From NCBI RefSeq assembly GCF_030403775.1, contig NZ_JAQMWQ010000006.1:124001-188000 (forward strand): a stretch of DNA of 64,000 nt, in the 5' to 3' direction. Below the pieces are notes generated by a model. The model was not told the origin of the DNA. It made no database searches and worked only from the letters and a program-made list of their open reading frames with translations. Below, in pieces: positions 27,027 to 36,749 of this stretch (the first letter of the stretch is position 1; each line of letters begins with the position of its first letter). The stretch is from Paenibacillus sp. BSR1-1 (lineage in GTDB: Bacteria > Bacillota > Bacilli > Bacillales > Cytobacillaceae). A program made the translations under genes and the position numbers.

Positions 27027-28199
27027 ATGTTAACAACGCTGGGAGAGGACTTAAAGGTGCTCCGTGCTAAATTGCAGGATTTCATCCAAACTGAATTGTT
27101 TCCATATGAACAGGAGCATCAGTTGAATGCAGAAGAAGATATTCCAAGAGAAGCGATTAAATGGGTAAGACAGCGATCCAGAGAATTAGGATTCTATGGA
27201 ATTAACCTCCCGATTGAATATGGAGGACAAGATATCAGCTTAAAAGGACTTTGCTTACTAAAAGAGGAATTGGCCCGTTCTGGAGCTGTTTTATGGGGCC
27301 AGGTGCTTGGGGAAATTGGCGGGCCGTTAAGAATCGGCCAAATGCTGGAAAGCTTTACAAAGGAGCAAAACGAAAAATATGTCATCCCGGTCGCTGCCGG
27401 AGACGCAAGCTGTTGTTTCGCACTGACGGAACCAAATGCTGGTTCGGATGCCTTTGCCATTGAAACCACGGCCGTTCGGGATGGTGAGGACTATATTTTA
27501 ACTGGGAAAAAGCACTTTATCAGTGCAGCCCCTTATGCTGATTTTGCTATAGTCATAGCGAAAGAATTAGTAGACGGAGAGAAACCACGAGTCACAGCTT
27601 TTCTAGTAGATAAAAAAACACCTCACCATTCCGGCTTTGAACTGGGGAACATTCAAGTTCCAATATCGGGAGAACGTATTCATGCTGAATTAATTTTTAA
27701 ACAATGCCGTGTACCTGCCACCAACATTATTGGAGCACCGGGGAAAGGCTTGCTCCTTGGTTTAAAAAGAATAAACACGAATCGCGCCTCCCATGCTGCC
27801 GGTTTTGTCGGGATGGCTCAGCACCTTCTTGATTTATCGGTGGAACAGGCTAAAAAGAGGGTCCAATTCGGAAGGCCTATTGCGGATTTTCAAGCCATTC
27901 AGCATATGTTAGCGGAAATGGCTACAGATATCTACGCAGCAAGATGTATGGTTTACGATGTGGTTGAAAAAATTGATCGGGGAGAGGAAGAACGGGCAGG
28001 TGCCTCGATGGCCAAGCTCTTTGCATCAGAGGTAGTTAACCGTGTCGCTGATAAGGCTATTCAAATATTCGGCTCTCAGGGACTGGTTAAAGGGCATCCG
28101 GTCGAAAAAATGTACAGAAGCTCACGTATGTACCGAATTCTTACAGGGACCTCGGAAATTCAAAAAAATACGATTGCAAAAGAATTATTAAGGGATTAA
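27027..28199 (+). CDS. Acyl-CoA dehydrogenase family protein
   Basis: 390-aa flavoprotein: CCFALTEPNAGSDAFAIETT, TGKKHFISAAPYADFAIV, RVQFGRPIADFQAIQHMLAE, QIFGSQGLVKGHPVEKMYR, RILTGTSEIQKNTIAKELL. The usual catalytic Glu before GTSE is Thr here (ILTGTSE), and the alternative isovaleryl-type Glu position in helix G reads LKRI, so neither canonical base is seen. It may use another residue or act as a reductase. 7 nt before the CoA ligase frame; operon likely. Confidence 0.87.
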   Translation: MLTTLGEDLKVLRAKLQDFIQTELFPYEQEHQLNAEEDIPREAIKWVRQRSRELGFYGINLPIEYGGQDISLKGLCLLKEELARSGAVLWGQVLGEIGGPLRIGQMLESFTKEQNEKYVIPVAAGDASCCFALTEPNAGSDAFAIETTAVRDGEDYILTGKKHFISAAPYADFAIVIAKELVDGEKPRVTAFLVDKKTPHHSGFELGNIQVPISGERIHAELIFKQCRVPATNIIGAPGKGLLLGLKRINTNRASHAAGFVGMAQHLLDLSVEQAKKRVQFGRPIADFQAIQHMLAEMATDIYAARCMVYDVVEKIDRGEEERAGASMAKLFASEVVNRVADKAIQIFGSQGLVKGHPVEKMYRSSRMYRILTGTSEIQKNTIAKELLRD

Positions 28200-28236
28200 T
28201 CATAGTTTGAAAGTTTTGGAGGAGGAACTAGAAATT

Positions 28237-29808
28237 ATGCAAAAGATGACATTTCAGTCATTGCTTCTTAAAGGAATAAAACGATTTGGCGAGCTGCCCG
28301 CCATCACCTTACTGCCATCAGAGGAGACGTTAACATATAAGGAGTTGTTGGCCAAAACAGAGCTCCTAACTTCATATTTGCTCGAATTAGGGTGCGGGAG
28401 GGGCACCCATATTGCCACTCTTATTCCTAATAGCCTAGAGGCGGTCCTATTTGGTTTAGCAGTCCAGCAAAGTGGAGGAACGTTAGTCCCGTTAGGAGAG
28501 AAGCTGGGTACCAGTGAAGTTGGTTATATTTTGAGGGAGGCAAAACCAAAAGTGGTCATTATGGCTTCCCAGACACATACGGCAGCCATTCTTGAATACT
28601 TGGAAGAATCTAATAGTCCGGATATTCATATTATTGGTCTGCCGGAATTTGGTGTCGAGTACCCTGACCAGTTTGAACTATTCCAGTGGCCGAAGGAAAA
28701 AAAGGAACTAGCTTTGCCTGCCGCCATGCCTGAAGATATCGCTGTCCTATCTTACACAGGTGGGACGACGGGCACACCTAAAGGTGTCATGCATACACAG
28801 GAAGGATTAGCAGCCGGCCTTCTGTCTGCTGCCATTGAAGATCCGCTTGACGACAGAGACAGGGTATTATTAAGTACGCCAATCGTGCATTCTGCCGGAT
28901 CTCTGCTTTGGAGAGCTCTAACATCAGGAGTACATGTCTATGTCATGCGTTACTTTGATGCTGAACTGTTTATCGAAAACATTAAGAAATATAAAATTAC
29001 AACTACATTTATGGTTCCGACCATGCTGTACAGGCTCCTCGATCAGACGAAGAAAATGGACTATGATGTAAGCTCGATGCGCAATATTTATTATGGTGCC
29101 TCACCGATTTCACCAAAGCGTTTGAAGGAAGCGTTTGAAGTGTTCGGGCCTATTATGCGCCAGCAGTACGGAATGACAGAATGCAATATCGTCATTTCAA
29201 GACTGGCAAAAAGTGCCCATCTTTGGGCCTACCATCACAATCAGGAAGTCTTGAAAAGCTGTGGTAAACCATGCCTACTAACCGAGGTTAGGCTTATAGA
29301 TGACAATGGGAATGATGTTGGGACAGATGAGCTGGGAGAGATTATCGTAAAATCTCCTGCCATGATGGCGGGATACTATCAAAGACCCGAACTTACCGAA
29401 GAAGCCATTCGTGACGGCTGGTTCTATACGGGTGATATTGGCAGGATGGATGAAAATGGTTACCTCTATATTGTTGACCGGAAAAAGGATATGATCATAT
29501 CTGGCGGAATGAACGTCTATTCTTCAGAAGTTGAAAGGGTGGTCAATCAGCATCACGCTGTAGCGATGAGTGCGTGTATAGGTATTCCCCATCTGGATTG
29601 GGGCGAAGCGGTCTGCGTCGTTGTAGCCCTAAGAGAGGGGGTTAGCTGTAAGGAGGAGGAAATCATCGCATTTTGCAAAGAGAGCACGTCGAAGTATATG
29701 GTTCCTAAAGTGGTGTATTTCCAGGATAAGTTCCCGCTTACTCCAATTGGAAAGATTGATAAGAAAGAATTAAAACATAAGTATGCCCAAGGGCTGTTAA
29801 CCATTTAA
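28237..29808 (+). CDS. AMP-forming acyl-CoA ligase
   Basis: ANL-superfamily ligase, ~523 aa. Visible: P-loop LSYTGGTTGTPKGVMHT, QQYGMTECN, WFYTGDIGRMDENGYLYIVD, RKKDMIISGGMNVYSSEVE, and the C-terminal catalytic lysine in PLTPIGKIDKKEL. Start chosen at ATG 28237, 13 nt behind GGAGGAGG; TTG 28207 is an alternative. With the acyl-CoA dehydrogenase and MFS transporter it suggests uptake, CoA activation and oxidation of an unidentified carboxylic acid. Confidence 0.87.
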   Translation: MQKMTFQSLLLKGIKRFGELPAITLLPSEETLTYKELLAKTELLTSYLLELGCGRGTHIATLIPNSLEAVLFGLAVQQSGGTLVPLGEKLGTSEVGYILREAKPKVVIMASQTHTAAILEYLEESNSPDIHIIGLPEFGVEYPDQFELFQWPKEKKELALPAAMPEDIAVLSYTGGTTGTPKGVMHTQEGLAAGLLSAAIEDPLDDRDRVLLSTPIVHSAGSLLWRALTSGVHVYVMRYFDAELFIENIKKYKITTTFMVPTMLYRLLDQTKKMDYDVSSMRNIYYGASPISPKRLKEAFEVFGPIMRQQYGMTECNIVISRLAKSAHLWAYHHNQEVLKSCGKPCLLTEVRLIDDNGNDVGTDELGEIIVKSPAMMAGYYQRPELTEEAIRDGWFYTGDIGRMDENGYLYIVDRKKDMIISGGMNVYSSEVERVVNQHHAVAMSACIGIPHLDWGEAVCVVVALREGVSCKEEEIIAFCKESTSKYMVPKVVYFQDKFPLTPIGKIDKKELKHKYAQGLLTI

Positions 29809-29810
29809 TA

Positions 29811-29857
29811 GAAAGAAAGCTGGGAATATGATTTCATTCCCAGCTTTCTTTCTTTTT
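29811..29857. terminator. Bidirectional terminator
   Basis: Perfect 17-bp stem GAAAGAAAGCTGGGAAT / ATTCCCAGCTTTCTTTC with an 8-nt loop and TTTTT, between convergent genes. Confidence 0.9.
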
Positions 29858-29860
29858 GAA

Positions 29861-30778
29861 TTAGTTTGTAAAATGATCCTTCGTTTGGAATGCTTTTTCT
29901 ACATACTTAATGAATTTTGCCGACGATGCCGATAAGGGTCTTTTCTTTGAATAAACTAGTCCAAATGCCATGTTTACTGGATGATGATTGCTGATATGCA
30001 GCATTTTTATCTTATCTTTTAACGGTAACTCGTGGTTTCTTGGGTACCAATTGGGAGAAAAGGTGATGGCTAGACTTTTTAAGACCGCTTTTCTAATAAC
30101 ATCCGTATTGTTGGATTTAAAAAGGATATTTAATGGACCAATTTGTTGTAAGAAATTATTGACAAACCATTTAACATAGTCCCCGTCGTACATCACAATG
30201 GTTTGATTAATTAAATCGTGTGGTCTAACCGTATCATAAATCGCGAGTGGAGAATTTTTGGGCACATAAACTTTCATTTCTCCTTTAATTAACGGTATAA
30301 ACTCTAAATCCTCCGTTTTATCTTTCAGTCCCTCATGAATGGCGATCATCCCGATGTCAACATTACCTTGATTGACGGAATCTACCACTTCTTGTGTTTC
30401 TTGTTCTTTTATTTCGAGATTCACGTTAGGAAAGTCTCCTTTAAAAGCAGACAGCGGATTGAGAAGAAAGGTCATGAATGTTGGAATAGAAGCTAGCTTT
30501 AATTCACCCTTTACAACCATTTTTACACTTTGCATTTCAAACTTTAATTCTTGGATTTTCATGATAATTTCATAGGCTTTTTGAATGACTTTTTTACCTT
30601 CATCGGTTGGAATGGTCCCTGTGCGAGAACGATGGAACAACGTAACCCCCAGTTCTTCTTCTAGACTAGAAATAGATTGACTGACAGCGGATTGGGTAAC
30701 ATGAAGGTTTTTGGAAGCCGTTGAAATGGTTCCTGCTTTTGCTACTTCGATCACGTATTCTAATTGTTCAATCTGCAT
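29861..30778 (-). CDS. LysR-family regulator
   Basis: 305-aa LTTR with HTH MQIEQLEYVIEVAKAGTIST and VTQSAVSQSISSLEEELG; effector domain ..FPNVNLEIKEQETQEVVDSV.. Paralogue of the regulator at 25954. Divergent from the MFS gene at 31010, with the ~230-bp gap carrying promoters and a cre-like site, the classic LTTR arrangement. It probably controls that transporter and the sulfatase-like gene. Confidence 0.88.
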   Translation of the reverse strand: MQIEQLEYVIEVAKAGTISTASKNLHVTQSAVSQSISSLEEELGVTLFHRSRTGTIPTDEGKKVIQKAYEIIMKIQELKFEMQSVKMVVKGELKLASIPTFMTFLLNPLSAFKGDFPNVNLEIKEQETQEVVDSVNQGNVDIGMIAIHEGLKDKTEDLEFIPLIKGEMKVYVPKNSPLAIYDTVRPHDLINQTIVMYDGDYVKWFVNNFLQQIGPLNILFKSNNTDVIRKAVLKSLAITFSPNWYPRNHELPLKDKIKMLHISNHHPVNMAFGLVYSKKRPLSASSAKFIKYVEKAFQTKDHFTN

Positions 30779-30966
30779 GGATTTCTCCCTTTTCTATAAA
30801 TCTATCTAATGTTTCTATTAAAATGTTTAATTTTATTAATGATAATCTAGATTGTATAATAAATTCAAGCATTTCATAATTTTTTGCAAAATTAAACGAA
30901 AAGAGGTGGAGGAGCAAGGGTTTTCTCGAACAGCTTTAATAGATGTCAACTATTTTTCATTCTGAT

Positions 30967-30980
30967 TTGGAAGCGTTTCC
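30967..30980 (+). promoter_or_regulatory. cre-like site (CcpA)
   Basis: TTGGAAGCGTTTCC, matching the cre core, ~40 bp before the MFS start; mirrors the site ahead of the first MFS gene. Confidence 0.5.
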
Positions 30981-31009
30981 TCGAAATGAATTGTGTGTTG
31001 AAAGGTAGG

Positions 31010-32275
31010 ATGGTAGACGTGCGTTGGCTTATATTATTCTCAATCTTCGTACTGGCGGTTATTAATTTTGCTGATAAAACGATTACGGGATTAGCAGCGG
31101 TTCCGATTATGCATGACTTGAATCTAAACTATGGCCAATGGGGGATAGTCGGCAGCAGCTTTTTTTGGTTATTTTCTATTGCAGGGATAGTTGGTGCTGC
31201 ATTGTCTGACCGGATTGGCACAGGAAAAATGCTCTTGATTATGGCGCTTGTCTGGACGATTGCCCAATCTATAATTCTCTTTGTGGCAGGGTTACCTTTA
31301 TTGATATTGACACGAGTAATGCTCGGTGCTGGGGAAGGTCCATTTTTTGCAACAGCTGTTAGTCATTTAAGTAAATGGTTCAAACCCGAATCGAGAGGAT
31401 TCGCTTTATCCATTTTGAACTTAGGGAATACCATCGGAAAGGCAGTATCTGTTCCAATACTAGTTCTCCTCATAGCCAAACTCGGCTGGCGTGAAGCGTT
31501 TTTCAGCCTTGGGGTTGTAAGTTTGGCCTTTTTCATCTTTTGGTTGTGGTTAGGCAGGGTGAAACCCCCATTGACAGTCAATGAGGCAGACACAGTTCCT
31601 GCCAAAATAGATTGGGGAAAAACTTTCAAAATTTTACGTTCACCAACCTTTGTTTTTACAACCTTGATTGCCTTCATTGGATATGCAGTGATTACTTTCA
31701 GCCTGGTTTTTAGCCCAGCCTATCTAACAGAGGTCAAACATGTTTCTCCACAAACAATGGGATACATGAAAGCTATTAGCGGGAGTGTTGGGGCGATATT
31801 ATCAGTATTTGCTTCCGTTTTTTCTGACAGAATCTATAAGAAGACCCAGAATGTTTGGATTTCTCGTGTTTTGTTATCCTCCATTTGTGTCTCCGCGGCA
31901 GGAGTCTTATTTTATATCTACACTATGACAAATTCAGTACCGTTAATGATTGTTGCATTAATTTTTGAGAATGCCTTCATTTTATTGTTGTTTACCATTT
32001 GCCCGATTGTTGTTAACAGTCTGCTTCCTGAGAGAAAAGGGCTGATGTCCGGGATTATGATGGGCATTGCCACTACCTCAGGGATCATCGGACCCATCAT
32101 TTTTGGTAAGGTCATTCAGGGGGCAGGGGCCAACATCGGCTTCAATCTTAATATTCAAGTACTCGCAGTTCTTTTAGTTGTTGGTGCGGCTCTGTTTACG
32201 ATTTTTGCAAGGCCAGCTCACGGTCAAGCTAATAACATTCAATCTTCAAACAAATTTACATCATCAGTAAGCTAA
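31010..32275 (+). CDS. MFS transporter, anion:cation symporter family
   Basis: ~421-aa MFS protein: FVLAVINFADKTITGLAAVP in TM1, SDRIGTGKMLLIMAL motif, VMLGAGEGPFFATAVSHLSK (ACS signature). Start uncertain: ATG 31010 has a close AAAGG, ATG 30986 lacks a ribosome site, and GTG 31019 is possible. 37 nt upstream of the alkylsulfatase-like gene, so it may import that enzyme's substrate or export its product. Confidence 0.83.
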   Translation: MVDVRWLILFSIFVLAVINFADKTITGLAAVPIMHDLNLNYGQWGIVGSSFFWLFSIAGIVGAALSDRIGTGKMLLIMALVWTIAQSIILFVAGLPLLILTRVMLGAGEGPFFATAVSHLSKWFKPESRGFALSILNLGNTIGKAVSVPILVLLIAKLGWREAFFSLGVVSLAFFIFWLWLGRVKPPLTVNEADTVPAKIDWGKTFKILRSPTFVFTTLIAFIGYAVITFSLVFSPAYLTEVKHVSPQTMGYMKAISGSVGAILSVFASVFSDRIYKKTQNVWISRVLLSSICVSAAGVLFYIYTMTNSVPLMIVALIFENAFILLLFTICPIVVNSLLPERKGLMSGIMMGIATTSGIIGPIIFGKVIQGAGANIGFNLNIQVLAVLLVVGAALFTIFARPAHGQANNIQSSNKFTSSVS

Positions 32276-32312
32276 GGTCTTTTATTCGGAAAAATAGGGG
32301 AGGAAAAATGTG

Positions 32313-33959
32313 ATGCAAAAAATGATTATAGATGAGAAAGCGAAAGCTCTTGCTTATTTAAAGGAGCACAAAAAACGTTTTGAAAAAAGGATACAGAAAG
32401 TTACCGAAAATATTTATTGTGCTGTAGGGTATGGCCTAGGAAATTCAACTCTTATTGTTACTAAAGATGGAAATATCATTGTCGATACGACTGAAAGCAT
32501 TGAGGCTGCAGAGGAGATTAAGGCAGAGTTTGATAAAATTTCACCACTTCCAACAGCCGCAATCATTTATACCCATGGACATGCAGACCATGTGAACGGT
32601 GCGTCTGTATTCATGAATGAACATACAGAAATTTATTCTAATACAAAAACAGTTGAATTTTTTACAACCCAATTCAACCAACTTAAAAACATTCTAGACA
32701 TGCGCGGGGGAAGACAATTTGGGGTTTACTTGCCGCCTGAACATACACCATGCAGCGGATTAGGTCCTTCATTAAGGGTGAGTCCAACTAAACAAAAATT
32801 AATATTCCCGACACAGGTCTTTGAAAATTCTATGGAATTAATCATTGGAGATGTAACCTTACAGCTTGTTTCAGCTCCTGGTGAAACAGATGATCAAATT
32901 TTTATTTGGATTCCAGAGCAGAAAGTATTGCTGGGTGCAGATAATTATTATCCTGCTTTCCCAAATTTGTACACTATAAGAGGGACATCTCCAAGACCTG
33001 TATTGCAATGGGTTCATTCCCTAGATAAAATGCGGGATCTTCAAGCAGAATATTTAGTCCTCGGGCATACGGAACCGGTCTTTGGTTCTGAACAAATTGC
33101 TGAGCTATTAACGATGTATAGAGATGCTATCCAATTTGTTCATGACAGCACTGTTCGTGGAATGAATAAAGGTAAAACCCCGGACCAGCTTGTTGAAGAG
33201 ATTACTCTGCCTAACCATTTGCTCGAGTATAGTGAGCTTCGGGAACTTTATGGAAGTGTTTCGCAAGCTGTTCGAGCTATTTATGATGGTTACTTAGGCT
33301 GGTTTGATGGGAACGCTGCAAATCTAGAAAAGCTGCCTCCCAAAATTTATGCGCAGAAAATTGCGCAATTAGCAGGAGGAGCAGACGTCTTAGTTCAAGA
33401 GGCGAAAAAGGCACTAGAAAAAGAAGAGTATCAATGGGCTGCAGAGCTTTCGGACCTGCTTTTGAAATTATTGTCTGACAATGATGATGTTAAACAAATA
33501 AAAATAGAAGCATTAACTGAACTTGGTTTAAGATCTTTTAATTCCAATAATCGCTCCTATTATCTTTCTCAGGCCAATGAGTTAAAAGGCAACTCCAAAG
33601 CACCGAAAACCAAACCTTTACAAACTAGGATGTCTTATGCTCATGCAATGCCGCTTGACAGCTTCTTTTCCAATATGACTATTCTACTTAAACCCGAGAA
33701 ATGCCTCGATAAAGAGTTTTCTGTTAATGTTGGGATAACCGATCAAGCTGCAGACTATAAAATTGAGATTAGAAAAGGGATTGCAGAAATTCGAAAAGGA
33801 ACAGCACAAGAACCAGTTCTTACTATTAAAGCGGACGAAAAGATTTGGAAGGAAATTATTATAGGGGCAAGAGCTATTGACGAGGTAAAACAAACAGGGA
33901 AACTACATATAGAAGGAGATTCTATTCTGTTTAATGAATTTATTGCTCTTTTTCAGTAA
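32313..33959 (+). CDS. Alkyl/aryl-sulfatase-like MBL hydrolase
   Basis: 548-aa protein: N-terminal MBL domain with THGHADH (residues ~90), GETDDQIFIWIPEQKVLLGA, LGHTEPVFG; middle dimerisation region ending AIYDGYLGWFDGNAANLEKL; C-terminal SCP2-like domain. This domain order defines type III (BDS1/SdsA1-like) alkylsulfatases. No Sec signal, so cytosolic. ATG 32313 follows AGGGGAGG by 9 nt. Paralogue of the partial gene at the window start. Probably co-transcribed with the MFS gene. Confidence 0.85.
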   Translation: MQKMIIDEKAKALAYLKEHKKRFEKRIQKVTENIYCAVGYGLGNSTLIVTKDGNIIVDTTESIEAAEEIKAEFDKISPLPTAAIIYTHGHADHVNGASVFMNEHTEIYSNTKTVEFFTTQFNQLKNILDMRGGRQFGVYLPPEHTPCSGLGPSLRVSPTKQKLIFPTQVFENSMELIIGDVTLQLVSAPGETDDQIFIWIPEQKVLLGADNYYPAFPNLYTIRGTSPRPVLQWVHSLDKMRDLQAEYLVLGHTEPVFGSEQIAELLTMYRDAIQFVHDSTVRGMNKGKTPDQLVEEITLPNHLLEYSELRELYGSVSQAVRAIYDGYLGWFDGNAANLEKLPPKIYAQKIAQLAGGADVLVQEAKKALEKEEYQWAAELSDLLLKLLSDNDDVKQIKIEALTELGLRSFNSNNRSYYLSQANELKGNSKAPKTKPLQTRMSYAHAMPLDSFFSNMTILLKPEKCLDKEFSVNVGITDQAADYKIEIRKGIAEIRKGTAQEPVLTIKADEKIWKEIIIGARAIDEVKQTGKLHIEGDSILFNEFIALFQ

Positions 33960-33973
33960 ACTAAGATAGAAAA

Positions 33974-34004
33974 ATAGAGCTAAACCTATTGAGTTTAGCT
34001 CTAT
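33974..34004. terminator. Bidirectional terminator
   Basis: Perfect 12-bp stem ATAGAGCTAAAC / GTTTAGCTCTAT between convergent sulfatase and catalase genes. Confidence 0.8.
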
Positions 34005-34010
34005 CTACTA

Positions 34011-35570
34011 TTAATAAGGATCAGAAGGCTGCCCCAATTGTTCAGCTTGTTGGACGGCCTCTTCCATTTTAGTATTTTCATTCGCTCCAGCGTTTTTAAG
34101 ACCTTCCGCAACTCTTTTTCCATAGTCTTCATCACAATTGGTAAAGATTTCAATCATCTTGTCCTGAATTTCTTTTCGGCATGAGCTAAGGGCTCCGACA
34201 AGGTTGGAAATTAATTCGGCCCGTTCCCATTCACTAAATCTCCGATATGTTTCGCCAGCCTGCCCAAAATTGTTTTCTCGTGGAATGATTTCCCTTTTTA
34301 GATTTCCTTCAACAGAAGGCTCATGTTCTTTTCCAGGATTTTTTGCTTCCTTTAATCCGCCTATTAACGAAGGCTCATAATTCACATGTTTGTTTTTGTT
34401 TTTTCCAAAATCAGTCCGATGGTCCATTTGTCCGCCTTCTTGATTGGTGGCCACATGTTTCTTTGGGCTATTAATTGGCAGTTGTAAATAGTTTGTGCCA
34501 ACTCGGTAACGCTGTGTATCCGAATAGGAGTAGGTACGCCCCTGCAAAAGCTTATCATCAGAAAAATCCAGTCCATCAACAAGAACACCGGTTCCAAATG
34601 CAACTTGTTCCACTTCGGCAAAGTAATTCTCAGGATTTTTGTTTAATACCATTTTACCAACCTTATGCCATGGAAAGTCATCTTTATACCAAAGCTTGGT
34701 TGGATCAAGTGGATCAAAGTCTAATTCTGGATGCTCTCCGTCCTCCATGATTTGAACATAGAGCTCCCATTCTGGATAGTCGCCCTTTTCAATGGCTTTA
34801 TACAAATCCAAGGTAGCGTGATTGAAATCGGTCTTTTGAATTTCATCGGCTTCTTTTTGAGTAAGGTTTTTAATCCCTTGAAGCGGCTCCCAATGATATT
34901 TGACTAATACAGCTTTTCCTTCTTCATTCACCCATTTATAAGCATGTACTCCCGATCCCTGCATTTGCCGATAATTCGCGGGTATGCCCCAAGGGGAATT
35001 GACAAAGGTTACCATATGGGCAGATTCAGGACTTTGGCATAAAAAGTCGAAGGTTCTTTCAGGGTCTGCAACGTTTGTTACCGGATCTGGCCGAAATGAG
35101 TGAACCATATCAGGGAACTTTAATGGATCACGAATAAAGAAAATTTTTAAATTGTTTCCGACTAAATCCCAGTTGCCATCTTCCGTGTAAAATTTAACCG
35201 CAAACCCTCTTGGGTCCCTTAATGTTTCGGGAGATTGACCGCCGTGAACAACCGTGGAGAAGCGAACGAATACAGGTGTTTGGACATCTGTGTTGGTAAA
35301 GACCTTTGCACGGGTGTAATTGGAAATTGGCTCATCGTTTACGGTCCCATACGATTGAAAATACCCGTGGGCACCAGCACCACGAGCATGCACAACCCGC
35401 TCAGGAATCCGTTCACGGTCAAAATGGCTGATTTTTTCTAAGAAATCATAGTTCTCTAATGTCATAGGTCCTCTGTTACCGACTGTGCGGACACTTTGAT
35501 TGTTGGTGACAGGATGTCCTTGCTGGTTTGTTAACATATCTTCTGTTTCATTATTTTGTTTTTCCGACAT
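34011..35570 (-). CDS. katA: Catalase (heme, KatA-like)
   Basis: 519-aa monofunctional catalase. Distal His in [38 protein letters not shown], heme-facing Asn in [19 protein letters not shown] region, proximal Tyr in [19 protein letters not shown]-binding YLQLPIN. The size and C-terminal tail fit vegetative KatA-type small-subunit catalases. ATG behind AAGGAGG. No PerR box recognised in the 70-bp leader. Confidence 0.93.
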   Translation of the reverse strand: MSEKQNNETEDMLTNQQGHPVTNNQSVRTVGNRGPMTLENYDFLEKISHFDRERIPERVVHARGAGAHGYFQSYGTVNDEPISNYTRAKVFTNTDVQTPVFVRFSTVVHGGQSPETLRDPRGFAVKFYTEDGNWDLVGNNLKIFFIRDPLKFPDMVHSFRPDPVTNVADPERTFDFLCQSPESAHMVTFVNSPWGIPANYRQMQGSGVHAYKWVNEEGKAVLVKYHWEPLQGIKNLTQKEADEIQKTDFNHATLDLYKAIEKGDYPEWELYVQIMEDGEHPELDFDPLDPTKLWYKDDFPWHKVGKMVLNKNPENYFAEVEQVAFGTGVLVDGLDFSDDKLLQGRTYSYSDTQRYRVGTNYLQLPINSPKKHVATNQEGGQMDHRTDFGKNKNKHVNYEPSLIGGLKEAKNPGKEHEPSVEGNLKREIIPRENNFGQAGETYRRFSEWERAELISNLVGALSSCRKEIQDKMIEIFTNCDEDYGKRVAEGLKNAGANENTKMEEAVQQAEQLGQPSDPY

Positions 35571-35641
35571 AAATGAGCCTCCTTAATGTACAACAATAGA
35601 AAGTATTTCCATCGGATGGAGAAGTATGTATGAATTGACGT

Positions 35642-35680
35642 AAATAGGGCCACGTAGAAATAATCTACGTGACCCTATTT
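35642..35680 (-). terminator. Terminator downstream of LysR (minus)
   Basis: AAATAGGGCCACGTAGA / TCTACGTGACCCTATTT stem, 5-nt loop, one mismatch; precedes the katA leader. Confidence 0.75.
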
Positions 35681-35695
35681 TCATCACTAAAAAAA

Positions 35696-36580
35696 TTAAC
35701 TTTCTATCCAACCAAAATCTTCAATGAATTGGACAAATGCCTTAACAACATTCCACTCCAGAGATTCCTTATGATAATACATCCACGTTCTTCGTAATAT
35801 CGGATTTCCATCTTGATCCTTCAATTGGGTCTTGTATAAGTCATCTATCCCGGCCAGGACCCTGCTGGACAAGATGCCATAGCCTAAACCGTTTAATACC
35901 ATTTCCTTACACGTATCCACTTGATCGACTTCGATACTAATAAAGGGAGCTTCGGCATAATTTTCCGCCCACCAATGATCAATGATGGATTTTAATAAGT
36001 AATCTCCTCTATATTCGATTCTTGGCAGACGAGGGAGATCAGTAATATTGATCTGTTCCTTGGAAGCGATGCAGATGGTCTCCTCGAATAGCTGATGCGT
36101 GGATAATCCTCTCCAACCGTAGTCTCCTCGAACAAAGCCGATATGAACATCCTTATTGTGAATCAGTTGGGTTACATCTCTGCTCCATCCCGTAATGACT
36201 TTGAATTCCACATGGGGGTATTTGATTTTAAATTGTTTTAATATATATGGAAGTTCATAGTTCGCAAAAAAGTTTGATACCCCCAATTTTAACGTTCCTG
36301 CGATTAGATTACTCTCGTTATTGCTCATATTTTGGACATTTTCTTTAATCTTTTCTAAATGAGCGAGCGCTTCTTCAGCACAATGGACAAGATATTCTCC
36401 TTGAGGGGTAAAATGTATGCCCCTGCTTTCACGAGTTACGATTTGAACACCTAGCTCTTCCTGCATATGCTTTAATCGACTTGTTAATGCAGGCTGAGTA
36501 AGAAATAAAAGTCGTGCTGTTTTTGTTAGATTTTTTTGATTATATAGTTCTTTCAGTATTTCCCAATCACGGTAATCCAT
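35696..36580 (-). CDS. LysR-family regulator
   Basis: 294-aa LTTR: MDYRDWEILKELYNQKNLTK with HTH LLFLTQPALTSRLKHMQEEL; C-terminal effector domain. ATG 36580 is preferred because GGGTGA lies just upstream; an ATG at 36592 adds four residues. Divergent from odhA with a 169-bp gap, so it might affect odhAB. A separate lineage from the two LysR paralogues above. Confidence 0.85.
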   Translation of the reverse strand: MDYRDWEILKELYNQKNLTKTARLLFLTQPALTSRLKHMQEELGVQIVTRESRGIHFTPQGEYLVHCAEEALAHLEKIKENVQNMSNNESNLIAGTLKLGVSNFFANYELPYILKQFKIKYPHVEFKVITGWSRDVTQLIHNKDVHIGFVRGDYGWRGLSTHQLFEETICIASKEQINITDLPRLPRIEYRGDYLLKSIIDHWWAENYAEAPFISIEVDQVDTCKEMVLNGLGYGILSSRVLAGIDDLYKTQLKDQDGNPILRRTWMYYHKESLEWNVVKAFVQFIEDFGWIES

Positions 36581-36749
36581 TGTTTCACCCATCTATCTGA
36601 TATAAATATTTTTTATAGATAAATATAATTTTTTCGCATTTTATTTATTTCAATTATTACATTATCCTTATTCATAGGCAATTAAAATTACCTACTTTAA
36701 AAACTATTCAAATATAACATAAAAAGTACAAATCATGGGGGTAATGTGA

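Noticed and set aside
35571..35640. PerR box upstream of katA
   Set aside because: No TTATAATNATTATAA-like sequence seen in the leader.
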